64,000 bases of DNA. Source: Symmetrospora coprosmae. Lineage: Eukaryota > Basidiomycota > Cystobasidiomycetes > Symmetrosporaceae. Numbering within the stretch: the first letter of the stretch is position 1; every line of letters begins with the position of its first letter. A program made the translations under genes and the position numbers. The notes beneath the pieces were generated by a model. It searched no databases and had not been told where the DNA came from. It worked only from the letters and a program-made list of their open reading frames with translations. Shown here piece after piece: positions 21,810 through 33,800 of this stretch. The DNA lies in assembly GCA_008802785.1 (NCBI GenBank), contig VUYT01000026.1, forward strand, positions 62,001 to 126,000, read 5' to 3'.

Positions 21810-23305
21810 ATGGTTGGAACATCTCCGTCGTCACGCCGATCTTCGTGAGTCTCTCGTAGACATGCCGACTCGTCCTGCCTCGACTCGTCTTGTCTCCGAG
21901 TTCCGAGTACGATAACCAGCTAATCTGCTTGATCGTACGTCTCTCAGGCCCGGTGGGAATATGCCCCAAATCAAACCTGAGGGTTTCTTTTTATGTCGGC
22001 ATCCGATACCAGACGGGTATACCGACGCAGGCAGGAATTGGTAATTAGCGCCGTCTGTCGTTGTCATGCCGTCCGGCAATGACCTCCTAACACGGCTGTC
22101 GATACCTGCTTACTGAACAGTGGACAAATCTTCGAGCGAAACACGGAATCGTTGAGAGCCCATTTAGGGAGGCATGGGGCTCGGTGGGTTCTCTGAGTGG
22201 CGGTGGATATGACATCGTCTTCAGCCGACGCTTAGACATCCTTCTTGCTCCTCGATTTGCTGTATCCAGCTCCACGTCTCGCGGACGGACAAGCGCCCCT
22301 CTGCGCACGTGGAGTACCGAAGGTCAAGCTACGCCACCGCGGGCTCCAACACCATCCTACTATCCCCCCGCCACCGTATACACGGCAGCGTCTGGCAACA
22401 AGACCACTCCCCGGGGCCGGTCCACGCCAAAGGCCGGATCCAACGCCGCCGAGTCTTTGGAACAGGGAAAGAAGCGATCACTCAGCGCAACTAGTGTCTC
22501 ACCGCCGCCGGCGCGAGCGCGGCAGATTGCGCGCAACGGCGACCGAAGCCTGCGCGATCTACTTCAACTGGCTATTGATCACCAAGTGCCAGAAGAGGCC
22601 ACGATGCTACTATACCGGAAGTTTGGGGGCATCCATATGTCGGCTGCGGTCACTCTTTTCTCTCGCGCGAAAACTGAAGAGAGACAGGCCGCAGAATTCG
22701 ACCTTACAATCAAGGTTCTTCAGGAAAAGTTCCCGCTCTTCGAACAGAATTCACTCTCTGTGCAGCAGTCTGGGAAGGGCAATCCTAGCGCTACCGAACC
22801 CAATAAGAAGGGTCATGACGCGCCCCTCAACAAGTCAAAGGAAGCGAAAGCCCTTGCCCTCTACCAACAGCTTGTGTCTATTCAGGCGGAAGCGAACTTC
22901 AAAAAAAACATCCAGCCTTTCTGGCACTACTGCCTGAGCAGCGTAGGCCCAGCCCAGCAATTGGTGACCACTAGGGCGCCCGGAAGGCAATCGATCATCC
23001 ACGTTCTCTGCACAGTGTCCGGGTCTAAGGGCGATGAGAGGGCACGCAAGCTTCGCGAAAAGCCAGCCCTCGGCCCAGTGGAGTTCGTGCGCATGTTGAA
23101 TGCATACGAGGCGGGAGGGAACAGCAAGGCGCGACTCAAGCGTATTTTGGGTACCGCCAGCTACGAAAACCTCTCGCTCTGCCCGGCAGCTCAGTCCTTC
23201 AGGAAGCGTGAGGCCCCCAGCGCCAGTGGACTAACGATGCACAGTCTACGGTTCATTCACCTCTGCGACGAATTGGCACCTGACGCGCTCAAATCATACA
23301 TTTAG
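21810..23305 (+). CDS. CCHH half-repeat family, member 4
   Basis: Function unknown. Exons 21810-21844, 21948-22040, 22121-22183 and 22270-23305 give 408 aa; all junctions phase 2. The finger is C28, C43, H57, H61 (C-x14-C-x13-H-x3-H), with IKPEG before the first Cys, IPDGYTDAG inside the loop, and Cys43 split TG|T by intron 2. A Ser/Pro/Arg/Thr-rich linker follows. The C-terminal region (from about residue 200) holds two half-repeats: LLQLAIDHQVPEE...YRKFGG...FPLFEQ, and LREKPALGPVEFVRML...ILGTASYENL. It ends CDELAPDALKSYI. Its start resembles member 5 (MVGT versus MPGT), and the two share a promoter; they are probably a duplicated pair. Confidence 0.75.
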
Positions 23306-23485
23306 GCCCGATCAGAAGGCCGCCCTGCTTCGCAAAATGCACGTATGCGATAGAATTAATCATACATGAGCGCAGACAGAACGCAGCTGCTCAGGGCACT
23401 CTACTCACGTACTCTCAGAAGCACTCCTCCTTGTATCAATGTTATCGCATGTGCCAGTCGTCAATCCCAGTCACCTTCAAGCTTC

Positions 23486-23735
23486 TTCAGCTTACTAGCA
23501 GTACAGGCGTGTCCATGAAGACGGTCATATCAGACTGGCATATCGGCTGAGTAGACGGGCATGTCGGCTAAGTAGACGGCCCAGTTGTTGGCCTACTGAC
23601 GAATACACGGTGATTAGGGCCACTGAATGACGGCTTCCCCTTCTTTGACCCGGTCCTGTCTGATGGCTATGTAGCCTCTACATTGTACGGCGTATGCCAG
23701 ATGAGGACTTCAGTGGCTCCTGCAATCATCAGCAT
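23486..23735 (-). pseudogene. Decayed copy of the CTLH gene's 3' end
   Basis: The sequence aligns with the last two exons of the LisH-CTLH-CRA gene at 26335-26560. The stretch ACAGGCGTGTCCATGAA is identical in both (23502-23523 and 26350-26371). Read on the minus strand, FMDTPVL is preserved, and upstream of it VLIWHTPYNVEAT matches MLIWQTLYDLKAT of the intact gene. The frame is interrupted and no upstream exons are present. The fragment sits 180 bp past member 4, just as the intact CTLH 3' end sits 238 bp past member 5, so the two regions are copies of one segment. Confidence 0.75.
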
Positions 23736-24299
23736 TGTCAATCGTGCGATTCGGCTGATGGTCCTGCGACCTGACATCAACTTTCAGCCTACATCACGAC
23801 GAACTCGGGACTGTTCGGGGAGGCATCGCGACTATCCGCCCGCGAGGCTCATTACACGCTGACATAGCTCGCCGAGAGCTTGCAGGACGGCCCCGTCGAG
23901 GCAGACGCGCCTGATCGTATACGTAGCGGACGCTTCCGTGCCCCAGATATATGCAGGATCACCTTGGGACAACCCAAACCGATGGTCGTTCTACAGTTGG
24001 CACGTCGTGCACATATCACTGCCGCAACTGCAGGATGAGGGACGCTCGCCTGTCAGCTGGCCTGCGTCTGGCAAGACCGGACTTTCACACGCGTCCCGAG
24101 AGACATCGGGGCCGCTCGAGGTGCACTGCCGCGACGCAAAGAGGAGGGGAAGTAGCCAGCGACCCCATAAGAGCTAGAGCAGTCAGCTTGCTCTCTTTCT
24201 CCTCTCTATTCTCGCATCGCGACGGCCTCCCACGAAGTCGCCGTCACCCCGTTCACACTCCTCCTCTTACCCAATCTTAAGCTCCTCATCGTCTCAGTC
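23736..24299 (+). promoter_or_regulatory. Promoter of member 5
   Basis: From about 23990 to the ATG at 24300 this aligns with the region upstream of member 4, including GTCAGCTGGCCTGCGTCTGG, the CTTTCACACGCGTCCCGAG core near 24081-24100 and the CTCTCTTTCTCCTCTCTATTC tract. The left part (23736-23990) has no recognisable feature; some of it may be further decayed CTLH sequence. Confidence 0.65.
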
Positions 24300-26096
24300 A
24301 TGCCTGGAACACCTAGGAATGCATCATGGAGTCCACTACGCGGTCTTCAGTGGGTACCAGTCCTCTACTGCTCGCTCCCGCTCTTCAGCGACTACCTACC
24401 TGCTCCTGCACGAGCTGAGCTACTCGCCGCCGTTCCGCTGTAGAATGCCCAACATCGAGCCTGAGGGCAAATATAAATGTTCTGACACGATTCCTAGTGG
24501 TCTCAACGTCAGGAACGCAGGAGGTCTTTGGTAAGTAGCGTGCCACCCTTTTGCTTCAAGCTGGACGCTGATATAGTCCCTTCCAACCGCGCAGCAAGGC
24601 AGAGATCCCTCGAATTGGATCCGGAAGAGCAGTATCAGCCCACAAGGAATGGCACGAAAACTTGCGTCAGGAGGCTGCAGCAGCCGTGAGGCGGTTAGTT
24701 CTCCTGCTTGCGCGGATACGAACGTGTTTCCGGGCGGGAAGCCATGTTCGCTGACACACTCGGCACATCAGCTCGCAGACCCGCGGTCGGCGCGATGCCC
24801 GCACACCTGGGCAGACCGGTACCCGTACAACCCAGGAGGCATCGACGTCGAGAAGCCCGTCTCTCAGGGCTTCTTCCAAGCTTGGAACCCCTCGCCCAGC
24901 AGCGTAGGTGAACTCTTCTCTGTTTGAGCTGCTAATGCTGATGCATGGCACACAGCGCCGCTCAGAATGCTCGACCGCAGTCGAAGACCAGCCAGAAGCT
25001 GGGGTCCTTCCAGAGTCCCGCCCCTATGCAACAGGTCTCTGCAGGCACTGGGATTGGCGGACACGAAATCCGGTCACGGGCTGCCGGCGCAGTCCCATCT
25101 ATAGAGCATGCATCGGGCGTCTTCCATCCAAACACCAAAAAACGAACAGTGCAAGACGAATCCGCTTGTTCAACAGAGAGCAAAAGACGAGGCAGACCCG
25201 AGAAGAAGAAAACTCGGGCTGGTGCCCAAGTGATCAACCGCGACCCGCGGCTGTCGTCTGTCGAGGTTAGCGTGGGCGGACAGTCTGCTCGCTCAAGGCC
25301 GGCCGCGGCAAATGTCGTTGCACAGGCTATCAACAACGAGTCCAAGGTCGGCACCGTCGTCGCTCAAGCTCTGAAATACCAGGTACCCGTCGGATCGCTA
25401 AACTACCTAAACAGGACCTTCGGCAAGAAGGGGAACGATGTATCCATGCGAGCACTACTCTTGCATTGGCCAAACATGAAATCTAGAGACCAAGAGCTGC
25501 TATCCAACCAACTCTCACTCAAGGGCTTGCATGACAGATTTCGCGAGTACAAGCTCGATAAGAGAACCGACAACAATGATACATATCCTCTTTTCGTCAA
25601 GCTCCACGAAGTGCAGGCGACGCAGAGTTTTCGAGATTACATTGAAGACTTTCCCTTGGAGACCTACTTCAGCAAACTCCCACTGCCAACGGTCGAAGCA
25701 GTGGGTAAAGACGTGGAGGCGTACAAACACCCTATGGTACAAATTCTCGATGCTCTGGCTTACGACGAGATTCCTCATCCGAGCTATGGCAACCTCGGTA
25801 AACCAGCTGGCATCAATTTGACAGCTGTGGCGGAGGTTTACAAGCAGGACCCCGCCTCTTTCAAGAGGCTCCTCGGGGGCATGACCTACCATAACGTACA
25901 GAAGCAGCTCTCGCGCACAATTACAGCACCGAAATCACCACAGATAGAACTCCTGCGTAAGTGGATTGCGAATGCGGCTACTCTGCCTGCGCATCAGAAG
26001 GCGGCCGCCCGCTCCTCTGCGAGTTCTTCGCGCCAAGGACCACCGCATGCCCGCTCGACTTCTCAGGGTTCACCCGTCCGTCGTCCGGCAACCTAG
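24300..26096 (+). CDS. CCHH half-repeat family, member 5
   Basis: Function unknown. Exons 24300-24349, 24444-24530, 24595-24693 and 24956-26096 give 458 aa; all junctions phase 2. The finger is C29, C46, H62, H66 (C-x16-C-x15-H-x3-H), with IEPEG before the first Cys, IPSG in the loop and Cys46 split TG|C. HKEWHEN is the His-Trp-His stretch. The linker is basic and Ser-rich. Two half-repeats follow: ALKYQVPVGSLNYLNRTFGKKG...LSLKGLHDRFREY, and LAYDEIPHPSYGNLGKPAG...RLLGGMTYHNVQKQL. Intron 3 is unusually long (262 nt). The gene is convergent with the intact CTLH gene. Confidence 0.75.
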
Positions 26097-26334
26097 CATC
26101 CCATGTACTCAACCTCGCAGCCTTAGACTCTGTAAATCCTAGACTTTCATATATGCCCTGCAATACCCTGCTCACAGCGCTCTATGATAACAGCAGTAGA
26201 GTCTCCTGCGCAGGAATCTCTGACATACGAGAGCGACGCGCCTGACGCGCTTTGCCAGCTTCTCGCACTCAGGCCGCGCGTCAGCTGCTCGCGCAACAGA
26301 ACAGCACGAAGCAGCTCAATGCAGACACTACCCT

Positions 26335-28200
26335 TCAGCTCTCCGGCAACACAGGCGTGTCCATGAAACCCCTCATGTCGAATGCATGGATCGGCTATGT
26401 GCGCAAGCCATGTGTCAGGCTCGCATCGTGCAGAAACATCAAGCGGTGGTCGCAGGCACTCACCCGTGGTGGCTTGCCTTTGTTCGGCCCGCTCGTCTCC
26501 GGCGGGTAAGTAGCTTTCAGGTCGTACAGCGTCTGCCAGATGAGCATGTTCTGCCTTGATATGCGCTCCAGCTTGGACAGAGTCGAGCCTTTGCCGAGCG
26601 ATACTGTCGATACTGCATCAGATCGCTGCAGCTAGCGGAGAGACAGACGTAGACTCACAAAGAATAGCCCCGTTGACAGCCGCAGCGAGCGCCGTACGCC
26701 TGCTGGTGTCCAAATAGTATGCACTGGGACTATCCCTCGGGTTCTTGTACGGCAGCAGCGCCGAAACCGCCACGAGCTCATCCAGCGTCGCCCTGCGCGT
26801 TGCAGGGTCAGGCAGCGCGCTCGCCTGCGCATGGAGCGACTGCACCTGCGCGAGTGCGATCGATAGAGCGGACGTCCCCGCACTGCCGCTGCTTGTAGAT
26901 CCCGCTGCGGATGCGGAGCTCCCGCCAGAAACGCCCGACATGGCTGATCCGCCTGACGCGTGTGACGCCAGGGACGCGACGGACTCTTCGAGGCTTTGAG
27001 CGTGCCCGTTCGAGGGGGACGCGGCGGCTGAAGCAAAGGGAGTGGAGGGACGCGAGATGCCGCTACCTCCTGCTAATGTCGGAAGCGGGCCGCTGCTTGC
27101 GGAGGACTGGCGTAGGATCTCGACGAAGAGCTGGATTTGAAGTGAGATGTGAAGGAGCATCGGCTGTGTCGAGAATTCTATCAATGACGCGGGCATCGGC
27201 GCCTTTGCGGATTGGTGCAGCCCGCCATTGAGGGTGGCACTTTGCGCCAGGGACATGTTGGATGACCTGTGCGATAGCCTGGTAGCGGCGGCACGCGATG
27301 CTCCCGATGCTGACCAGTAGCTCGAGCCTGCTGCGCTAGAGGTTGGATACGCGCGCGCCCCATCCGATGGGCCGTGCACTGCGGACTTGCCCGAAGTGGC
27401 TGATGCGGGGCCCGGAGGTTGCGCGAGTACAGACGGGAAGTGCAGGTTGAGCGAGTCTATTGCAGCTTGTATTGACCCGTTCTCGACAAGAGTCACGATG
27501 TCTGGGCGGTGAAGGAGGTGTCGCGTAGGAGGAGACGGGCGCGGACGGGGCATGGTGGCGAGAGTCAGCATGGACAGCGCTCACTGCATAGGACAGCCGA
27601 CAGACTGAGATGGCGCCTCTTCGGACCGAGATGATAGCACACACCTTTTCGCATGCGAATGAGGCGTATCTCCTCTCTGGACAGGAGCGGCGAGTCGAAA
27701 CCTGGGTATCGCTCTGTGGCATCCTCGAGGAGCGGTTGCCCGTCCAGCTCGAACGGTATCCGCTCATCGTACCCTTCCGATCCAGCTTGCATATGCGCAT
27801 CCTCGCCGGCCTGATCCCGCATCTCATCGTCCTCGCCATTGCCAGCCTGCGCCGTATTGTGAGCGCCCCGCGCGCTGCTGGCGGCCCCTGAGCCTGACCC
27901 TGACCCTGACGCGTTGCTCGCCGATGATGGTCCTGCTGCTACGGCTCCGGCAGGAGGAGGAGCGAAGGAGGCAGAAGATGGCCCAGCGTGCGCTTGATGA
28001 TCTGACACAAATGCGATGGCTGTGTCGACGTAGGTCGAGTGTGTGAGGTAGTCGAGGATGAAGGCCCGCACGGCGTCGCCCGTCAGGGGCAGCGGAGGCG
28101 CCCTCGATAAGGGCGGGAAGTGGTGTGCATCTGCAGCAACAGCGGTTGGGGCTGACGCTGATGAGGGTGGTGGAGCTGTGGATGTGCTCTGATCCGGCAT
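26335..28200 (-). CDS. LisH-CTLH-CRA protein (GID/CTLH complex type)
   Basis: Probable subunit of a GID/CTLH-type ubiquitin ligase or RanBPM-like scaffold. Exons 27645-28200, 26659-27501, 26464-26603 and 26335-26394 give 532 aa. The LisH motif (VRAFILDYLTHSTYVDTAIAF) is near residue 45-65. The CTLH segment begins after intron 1 (DIVTLVENGSIQAAIDSL), and the CRA segment has SLIEFSTQPMLLHISLQIQLFVEIL and LLPYKNPRDSPSAYYL followed by NGAILLS. Ala/Ser/Gly-rich insertions separate the parts. There is no SPRY domain, which argues for a Gid8-like rather than a RanBP9-like protein, although the CRA sequence resembles RanBP9. Its 3' end also exists as a relic at 23486-23735. Divergent with SF3A3. Confidence 0.82.
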
Positions 28201-28465
28201 GGCTGGGATGGATGCGTGAGCGGGTGGTGGTGGTGATGATGAGATGTCCACAGCCGGCCAGCAGGGAGCAGCGGGCGGCAACGACGACGACGAAGACGGC
28301 GGCCCAAGGCCTCGCACACCTCTCCTTCAGACAACTCACAAAGAGTGCACAGGACAGGGCAGGAAGGAAGGAACAGCAGTGAATTAGGACACAGGGAAGA
28401 CCGACAGGAGCCATCGCTGAAAGCAGTCCCCTCAGCGACATCGCCGACCAGAAGGGCCCCGAAAA

Positions 28466-30343
28466 ATGGCCACATCCCTGATTGAGAGCCAGAGGCAGTC
28501 CCACCTCGCCCTCGAGAACTACGAGTCGGCCCTCGTGTCGCTGCTATGCGTCCCAGATGAGAGCTACAAGCTGCACAGGGAGCGGCTGGGCGCACAGCAC
28601 CGGGCCTCGTACCTGCTCGACCGCATCGAGGAGCGCTCCACCGAGCTCCGCTCAACCTATGCAGACCCGTCCGGCCTCAGGAAGCAGGAGATGGAGAGCA
28701 TTGCGAATGGAGGGATGACAGAGTTCTACGAGCGACTCGCGAAACTCAAAGAGTACCACCGCCGCTTCCCAGAGGCTGGGACCGCACCAGGAGCGCTGGC
28801 TACGCGGCAGGGAGGCGACGACGAAGAGCGCGTCGACTTTTCGGGATTGACACAGGGCGGAGTCATCGATGGGCGTGATTGTGGGTCATGCCATCGCTCA
28901 TCCTTTGAACGGTGTTCTGGGACTGACTGCTGCTGCTCCCCGTCTTCGCTTGGCAGTCCTCGACCGCATGTTCACGGGAGAGGAATACCTCGGAAGGTAC
29001 CTCGACCTCGTCGCCTTTCACGAACGGCACAGCAATCTCGGGCACGGCATCAAGCGCGTCAACTACCTGCAGTATCTGGACGACTTTGACGCATTCGACA
29101 AGCTGCCACGGCAAGCAAAGACGGACGCATATGCCAAGTGGGTTGCAACCGAGGCGCATATGTGCAACCTACGCAGGAGACTCGCTGACAACATACATCG
29201 TCACAGATACCTGCAAGCGCTGCTCGACTACCTCAAGTCATTCTATACACGTGCATTTCCCCTCAAAGACCTCGACCGCGAGATGGAGGCCGTCATTGCC
29301 GACTTCAATGCCAGCTGGGAACGCGGGACGGTGCGAGGATGGAACAAGGAGGACGGAAATGCACAGAGCAATGGCACGTCAAGTGCCGCGGGCATCTGGT
29401 GCGACGCCTGCCAGCGGAGCTACGCCAAGCAGACCGTGTACGACGCGCACCTGACCAGCAAGAATCACGTCAAGAAGGCCGCCGCTCTCGCAGCCAACGG
29501 CGGCGGTGTGGCCAGCACGAACGGACAGCAGGCTTCGACCAGTGCGTCGTCTACAGCAAGCACCACGACGAGCGCAGCGGAGAAGCAGCGTGCGACGGCG
29601 CTGCTCGAGTTCCAAATCAACCACCTCGTCTCGGACTACGACTCGCCGCTGCTCGTGGTGCGGAACGACACAAAGGCCAACGTTGAGCGCAAGCAGGCAC
29701 TCACAGACAGGGAGCGGGCGCTCGAGAACGACGAGCTCGAGGAACGCGAGCGCCGCGAGGCCGAGGAGGCTGCTGCGCGTGCGGAGCGGCGGGCGGCACA
29801 GGGATCCGCATTCGGCGGGGAGGACGGGGAGCATGGCGATGGTGCGGATGGGAGACACGGCGGCGATGATGACGACGAGGAGCGTCTGTACAACCCGCTC
29901 AAGCTGCCTCTTGGATGGGACGGCAAACCCATCCCGTACTGGCTGTACAAGCTGCACGGTCTCGGAGTCGAGTACAGCTGTGAGATCTGCTCCAACTTTT
30001 CGTACAGGGGCAGGTGAGTGCGGACGCTTCTGCAGGTCGTTCTTTGTTAATTCGCTGACCGCTGTCATCGGGCGCACTTTCCCCACCTTGCAGAAAGAAC
30101 TTTGAGCGGCACTTCCAAGAAGCCCGACACGCTTTCGGGATGCGCGCGCTGGGCCTGCCCAACACCAAGCATTTTCACGAAATCACAAAGATTGCCGACG
30201 CTGTTGCGCTCGCTGAGAAGCTCAAGAACGAAGGGCGGCAGGATATCGTCGCGCAGGAAACGATGGAGGAGATTGAGGACGAGGAGGGGAATGTATACAA
30301 CCGCAAGACGTACGAGGACCTGAAGCGGCAGGGTCTGATCTGA
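28466..30343 (+). CDS. SF3A3: Splicing factor 3A subunit 3 (Prp9/SF3a60)
   Basis: U2 snRNP component needed for branch-site recognition. Exons 28466-28880, 28957-29137, 29207-30013 and 30094-30343 give 550 aa (human 501). The N-terminus shows the SF3a60 helical region ([18 protein letters not shown]). [13 protein letters not shown] and [15 protein letters not shown] are typical. A U1-type zinc finger is visible ([18 protein letters not shown] then KNH), and the C-terminal matrin-type finger runs across intron 3 ([28 protein letters not shown]). An acidic insertion rich in Glu and Asp lies before [21 protein letters not shown]. The stop codon sits inside a short GATCT repeat. Confidence 0.95.
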
Positions 30344-30356
30344 TCTGATCTGATCT
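30334..30356. repeat. GATCT pentanucleotide repeat over the SF3A3 stop codon
   Basis: About four and a half copies of GATCT begin in the last codons of SF3A3 and extend into the 3'UTR; the stop codon TGA lies within the run. Length change here could shift the C-terminus by a few residues. Confidence 0.8.
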
Positions 30357-30898
30357 AGTGGTGTCTCTGTGTGATCATTGTACATACTCGGGAGCTGGAA
30401 GTGACTGTTACCCGTACACCCGAGCTCCCCTCCGAAGTGACGCATCATGACTGCTAAATCTGGCCGACGCTGACGCGCCTGCCTGCCTCGGAAAGAGCGC
30501 AACGTCGGTGACCCAGCGGCGGCATCTCCGAGCCAGTTGCTGCACGCAGACTCGTCCTGGATCAGCATCAACAGCGGCAGTAGTTGTTGAACCCATCTGA
30601 TATATCATCTATCGACGTGGTCGCTGAAGCATCGCTACAAGGCCGGTGAGTGCTAGCCGAACCTGGTCACGTCAGCCGTCCGACGTCAGGGGCAGATCCC
30701 TCCCTCCCTATCAACGGCGGGGCCAGAGAGGAGCGACGGCACTCGCGCACTGCCTTGCACTCTGACGCATCAACTGACTGATTGCACTCGCTTTCGATTC
30801 TCGCCAACGTCTACAGCCTCAATCATCCCAACCACTTTGAGGCCTCACCTCGCCAGTCTTTGCTATAAACAGCCTCGACAAGCAGTACGGCAGGCAGG
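30344..30898. other. Intergenic region before the ErdS gene
   Basis: A 555-bp stretch with the SF3A3 3'UTR and the ErdS promoter. A TATAAA string occurs at 30864-30869 but lies only 30 bp before the start codon, so it is doubtful as a TATA box. No gene was seen. Confidence 0.4.
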
Positions 30899-33800
30899 AT
30901 GAGCGGACTTCGCAAGGCCATCGACAAGATCACACACCCGCACGGGCACAAGGAGAAGAATGGAGCGACAAGCGGGACAACCTCGCCGAGGGACTCGATG
31001 GACACGGTAGCCTCGTCCTCCGCAGGCACCCACGCCACAGCGTCGTCAGGCGACACGGCCGTCCACCACCCACAGCAGCACCAGCAGCCGACTGCAGCGG
31101 GCACAAGCCCACACGCGGCCCTCCTGCAGGGCATTGACCACTCTGGTATCGACAGCCCGCCCGTGGGCACCCCTGGCGGTGCAGCGACCCCGCAGACCGC
31201 CCTGCAACTCGAGCAGGCCAATGCAAAGCTCCTGGCGGAGGGAGGCGTCCCGCGCACGTCGACAGCTTCGACAACTGGTAGCGTGCCTGGCTCGCCACTC
31301 GTCGCAGGAACGCCTACCACGGCTGCTGCCCACAAGGGCGACAAGGAGAAGGCGCACCACAAGGGCCTGCTGGGTACCCTGGGCGGACTCGGGCGCCACG
31401 ATAGCGTAAAGGACAAGGACAAGAAGCACAAGGAAGGCGACCTCTCGCGGACCGGTTCAGGCTGCTCGGACGTCGCAGAGCACTTCAAAGCCATCAAGCT
31501 CGGTCTCGGCAAGAAGAACACTGCAGCTCACAACGACGAGCACGGTCGCGCTTCGCACACCGCAGCCGCCGCCTCTGGCAGGCCAGGTCTGCACCACACC
31601 ATCACTGAGCAGGACGAGCGCGCTCTCAAGGTGGACCGCGCCGCACAGCTGAAGGAGGAGCAGCTTGCCCGAGAGGCAGCCTACCGCGACGCTTACGTGA
31701 ATGACCCGCTTAACGCCAACTACGGATTCCTCAACATCGATGCCACGCCGAACCCCATCGACACGTCGGGCAAGAAGGATACCTTCCGCGAGATTGCCGA
31801 GAAGAAGGAGGGCGAGCACGTCTTTTTCCGCGCCCGCATCCAGAGCACCCGCCACCAGTCGGCAAAGCTCGCGTTCGTCATCTTCCGCCAACGCTACGAC
31901 GAGATCCAGGGTGTTCTCGCCCTCGAGCCAGAGCACGTCTCGGAGAACTTTGTCCGCTTTGTCGAGCGCTTGCCCAACGAAACCATTGTGCTCTGCAGCG
32001 GTGTAGTCCAGGACCCGCACTCGGTCGGCCAGAGCGACATTCACTATACGAGCATTCATAACGTCGAGATCAGGATCAGGACGGTACGCGCGTCTGTTTC
32101 TGCCAAAGCCAGGTCTCCCATACTGAACCTCTCTTTGATTCGTGCATCGCCAGCTCCATGTCGTGTCCCAGGTCACGACCGCGCCGCCTTTCAACATTCA
32201 CGATGCCGCTCGCCCGCAGGCCGACTTTGAGTCTGAGCAGGCACACGGCATCCAGGTCTCTGCGCGCCAGCACTTCTCGAACCGAGTCGCATCTCTGCGC
32301 ACGCCGACGAACCAGGCCATCTTCCAGCTGCGCGCGGCTATGGTCAACTACTTCCGGACGCACCTGTCCAGCCAGGGCTTCACCGAGATCCAGTCGAGCA
32401 AGTTCCAGGCGGGCGCCACAGAGTCCGGTGCGAGCGTCTTCAAGGTCGACTACTTCAAGCGGCCCGTCTCGCTCGCCCAGTCACCGCAGCTTGCGAAGCA
32501 GATGTGCATCGCTGCCGACATGGAGCGGGTGTTCGAGATTGGACCAGTGTTCCGCGCTGAAAACTCGCAGACTGCCAGGCAGTGAGTGCAGATCCTCTGG
32601 ACCTGGATACGCGAGCCAAAGCTGATGTGATCTCGCTGTGTGCCCGCTCTGCAGCTTGACCGAGTTCATCGGAATGGACCTCGAGATGGCTATCGACAAT
32701 GACTATCACGAGGTCATTGACATGCTCGACGGCATGTTCATCAAGCTCTTCCAGGGCATCCAGGCCAACCAGCGCCATCTGCTCGAGGTCGTCAGACGGC
32801 AATTCCCTTCGGAAGACTTGGTCGTGCCAGACAAGACTGTCCGACTCACCTTCAAGGAGGCTGTTGACCTCATCAACGAGTCTGGCTTCACCGAGGACGG
32901 CGAGAAGCTGTCCGAGTACGAGGACTTCTCCACGCCAGCGGAGAAGCACCTCGGCAAGCTCGTCAAGGAGAAGTACCACACGGACTACTACATTGTCGAC
33001 AAGTTCCCGGCGTCAGTCCGGCCTTTCTACACGATGCCGGACCCGGACAACCCGAAGCTGTCCAACTCGGCCGACTTCTTCATCCGCGGTCAGGAGGTCC
33101 TCTCCGGTGGTCAGCGTATTCACCACGCGCCCATGCTCGAGAAGCGCATGATTGAAGCCAAGATCGACCCGAAGGAGATGGTCGACTACCTCGATGGGTT
33201 CCGGTGGGGATGCCCACCGCACGGTGGGGGTGGCATTGGTCTCGAGCGAGTTCTGTTCCTGTACCTTGATCTGCAGAATGTCCGCTGGGCGTCCCTTCTC
33301 CCGAGAGATCCCAAGTCGTTCCCCGAGGACACGAAGCCGCACGGAGGCAAGGCTATCCGGGGTCCCGAGGTCGATCTGCTCGAATGGGACACGCAGCGCA
33401 GGCGTGGAGAGAACGCTCCCATGCCGAGCGTCGAGGATCTCAGTAAGCTGCACGACAGCCACTGTAATCAAAAAGTCGGGCTGATATCACCCCCTCACAG
33501 TCGCATCGTACGGAGACGCGGCGAATACTGTGCTCCTCGATCCCAGCTGGGAGGTATGGCGCGACGAGCAGACAGGGGCTGCCACCGGCTTCAAGCAGAG
33601 CGAGGGGTACGCCCTCTGCTGGGGCAGGCCGCTGTGCGACGACAGCCAGCTCAAGGACGTGCTCGAGCACTTCTTGCACTACATTAAGAAGGAGAGGAAG
33701 CTCAAGCCGCTCATGATCTGCATCGACGAAACGACGGAGCAGCTGCTTGCCAAGCAGCACGATTGGCGCTCCCTCGCCGTCGCTGCCGAGGAGCGCATCG

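Noticed and set aside
23510-23600. Short repeated units (GCTGAGTAGACGG and GCTAAGTAGACGG) near the CTLH relic
   Set aside because: Two imperfect copies only; too short to call a repeat family, array or mobile element.
24694-24955. Possible cassette exon in the long intron 3 of member 5 (open stretch with PGGIDVEKPVSQGFF)
   Set aside because: No acceptor and donor pair keeps the phase-2 frame into exon 4, and the other members have nothing similar here.
28125-28382. Plus-strand open frame over the 5' end of the CTLH gene
   Set aside because: Antisense to the LisH region and its promoter; composition follows the opposite strand.
32158-33151. Ser/Arg-rich open frames over the AspRS core
   Set aside because: Out-of-frame shadows of the catalytic domain with typical GC-bias composition.
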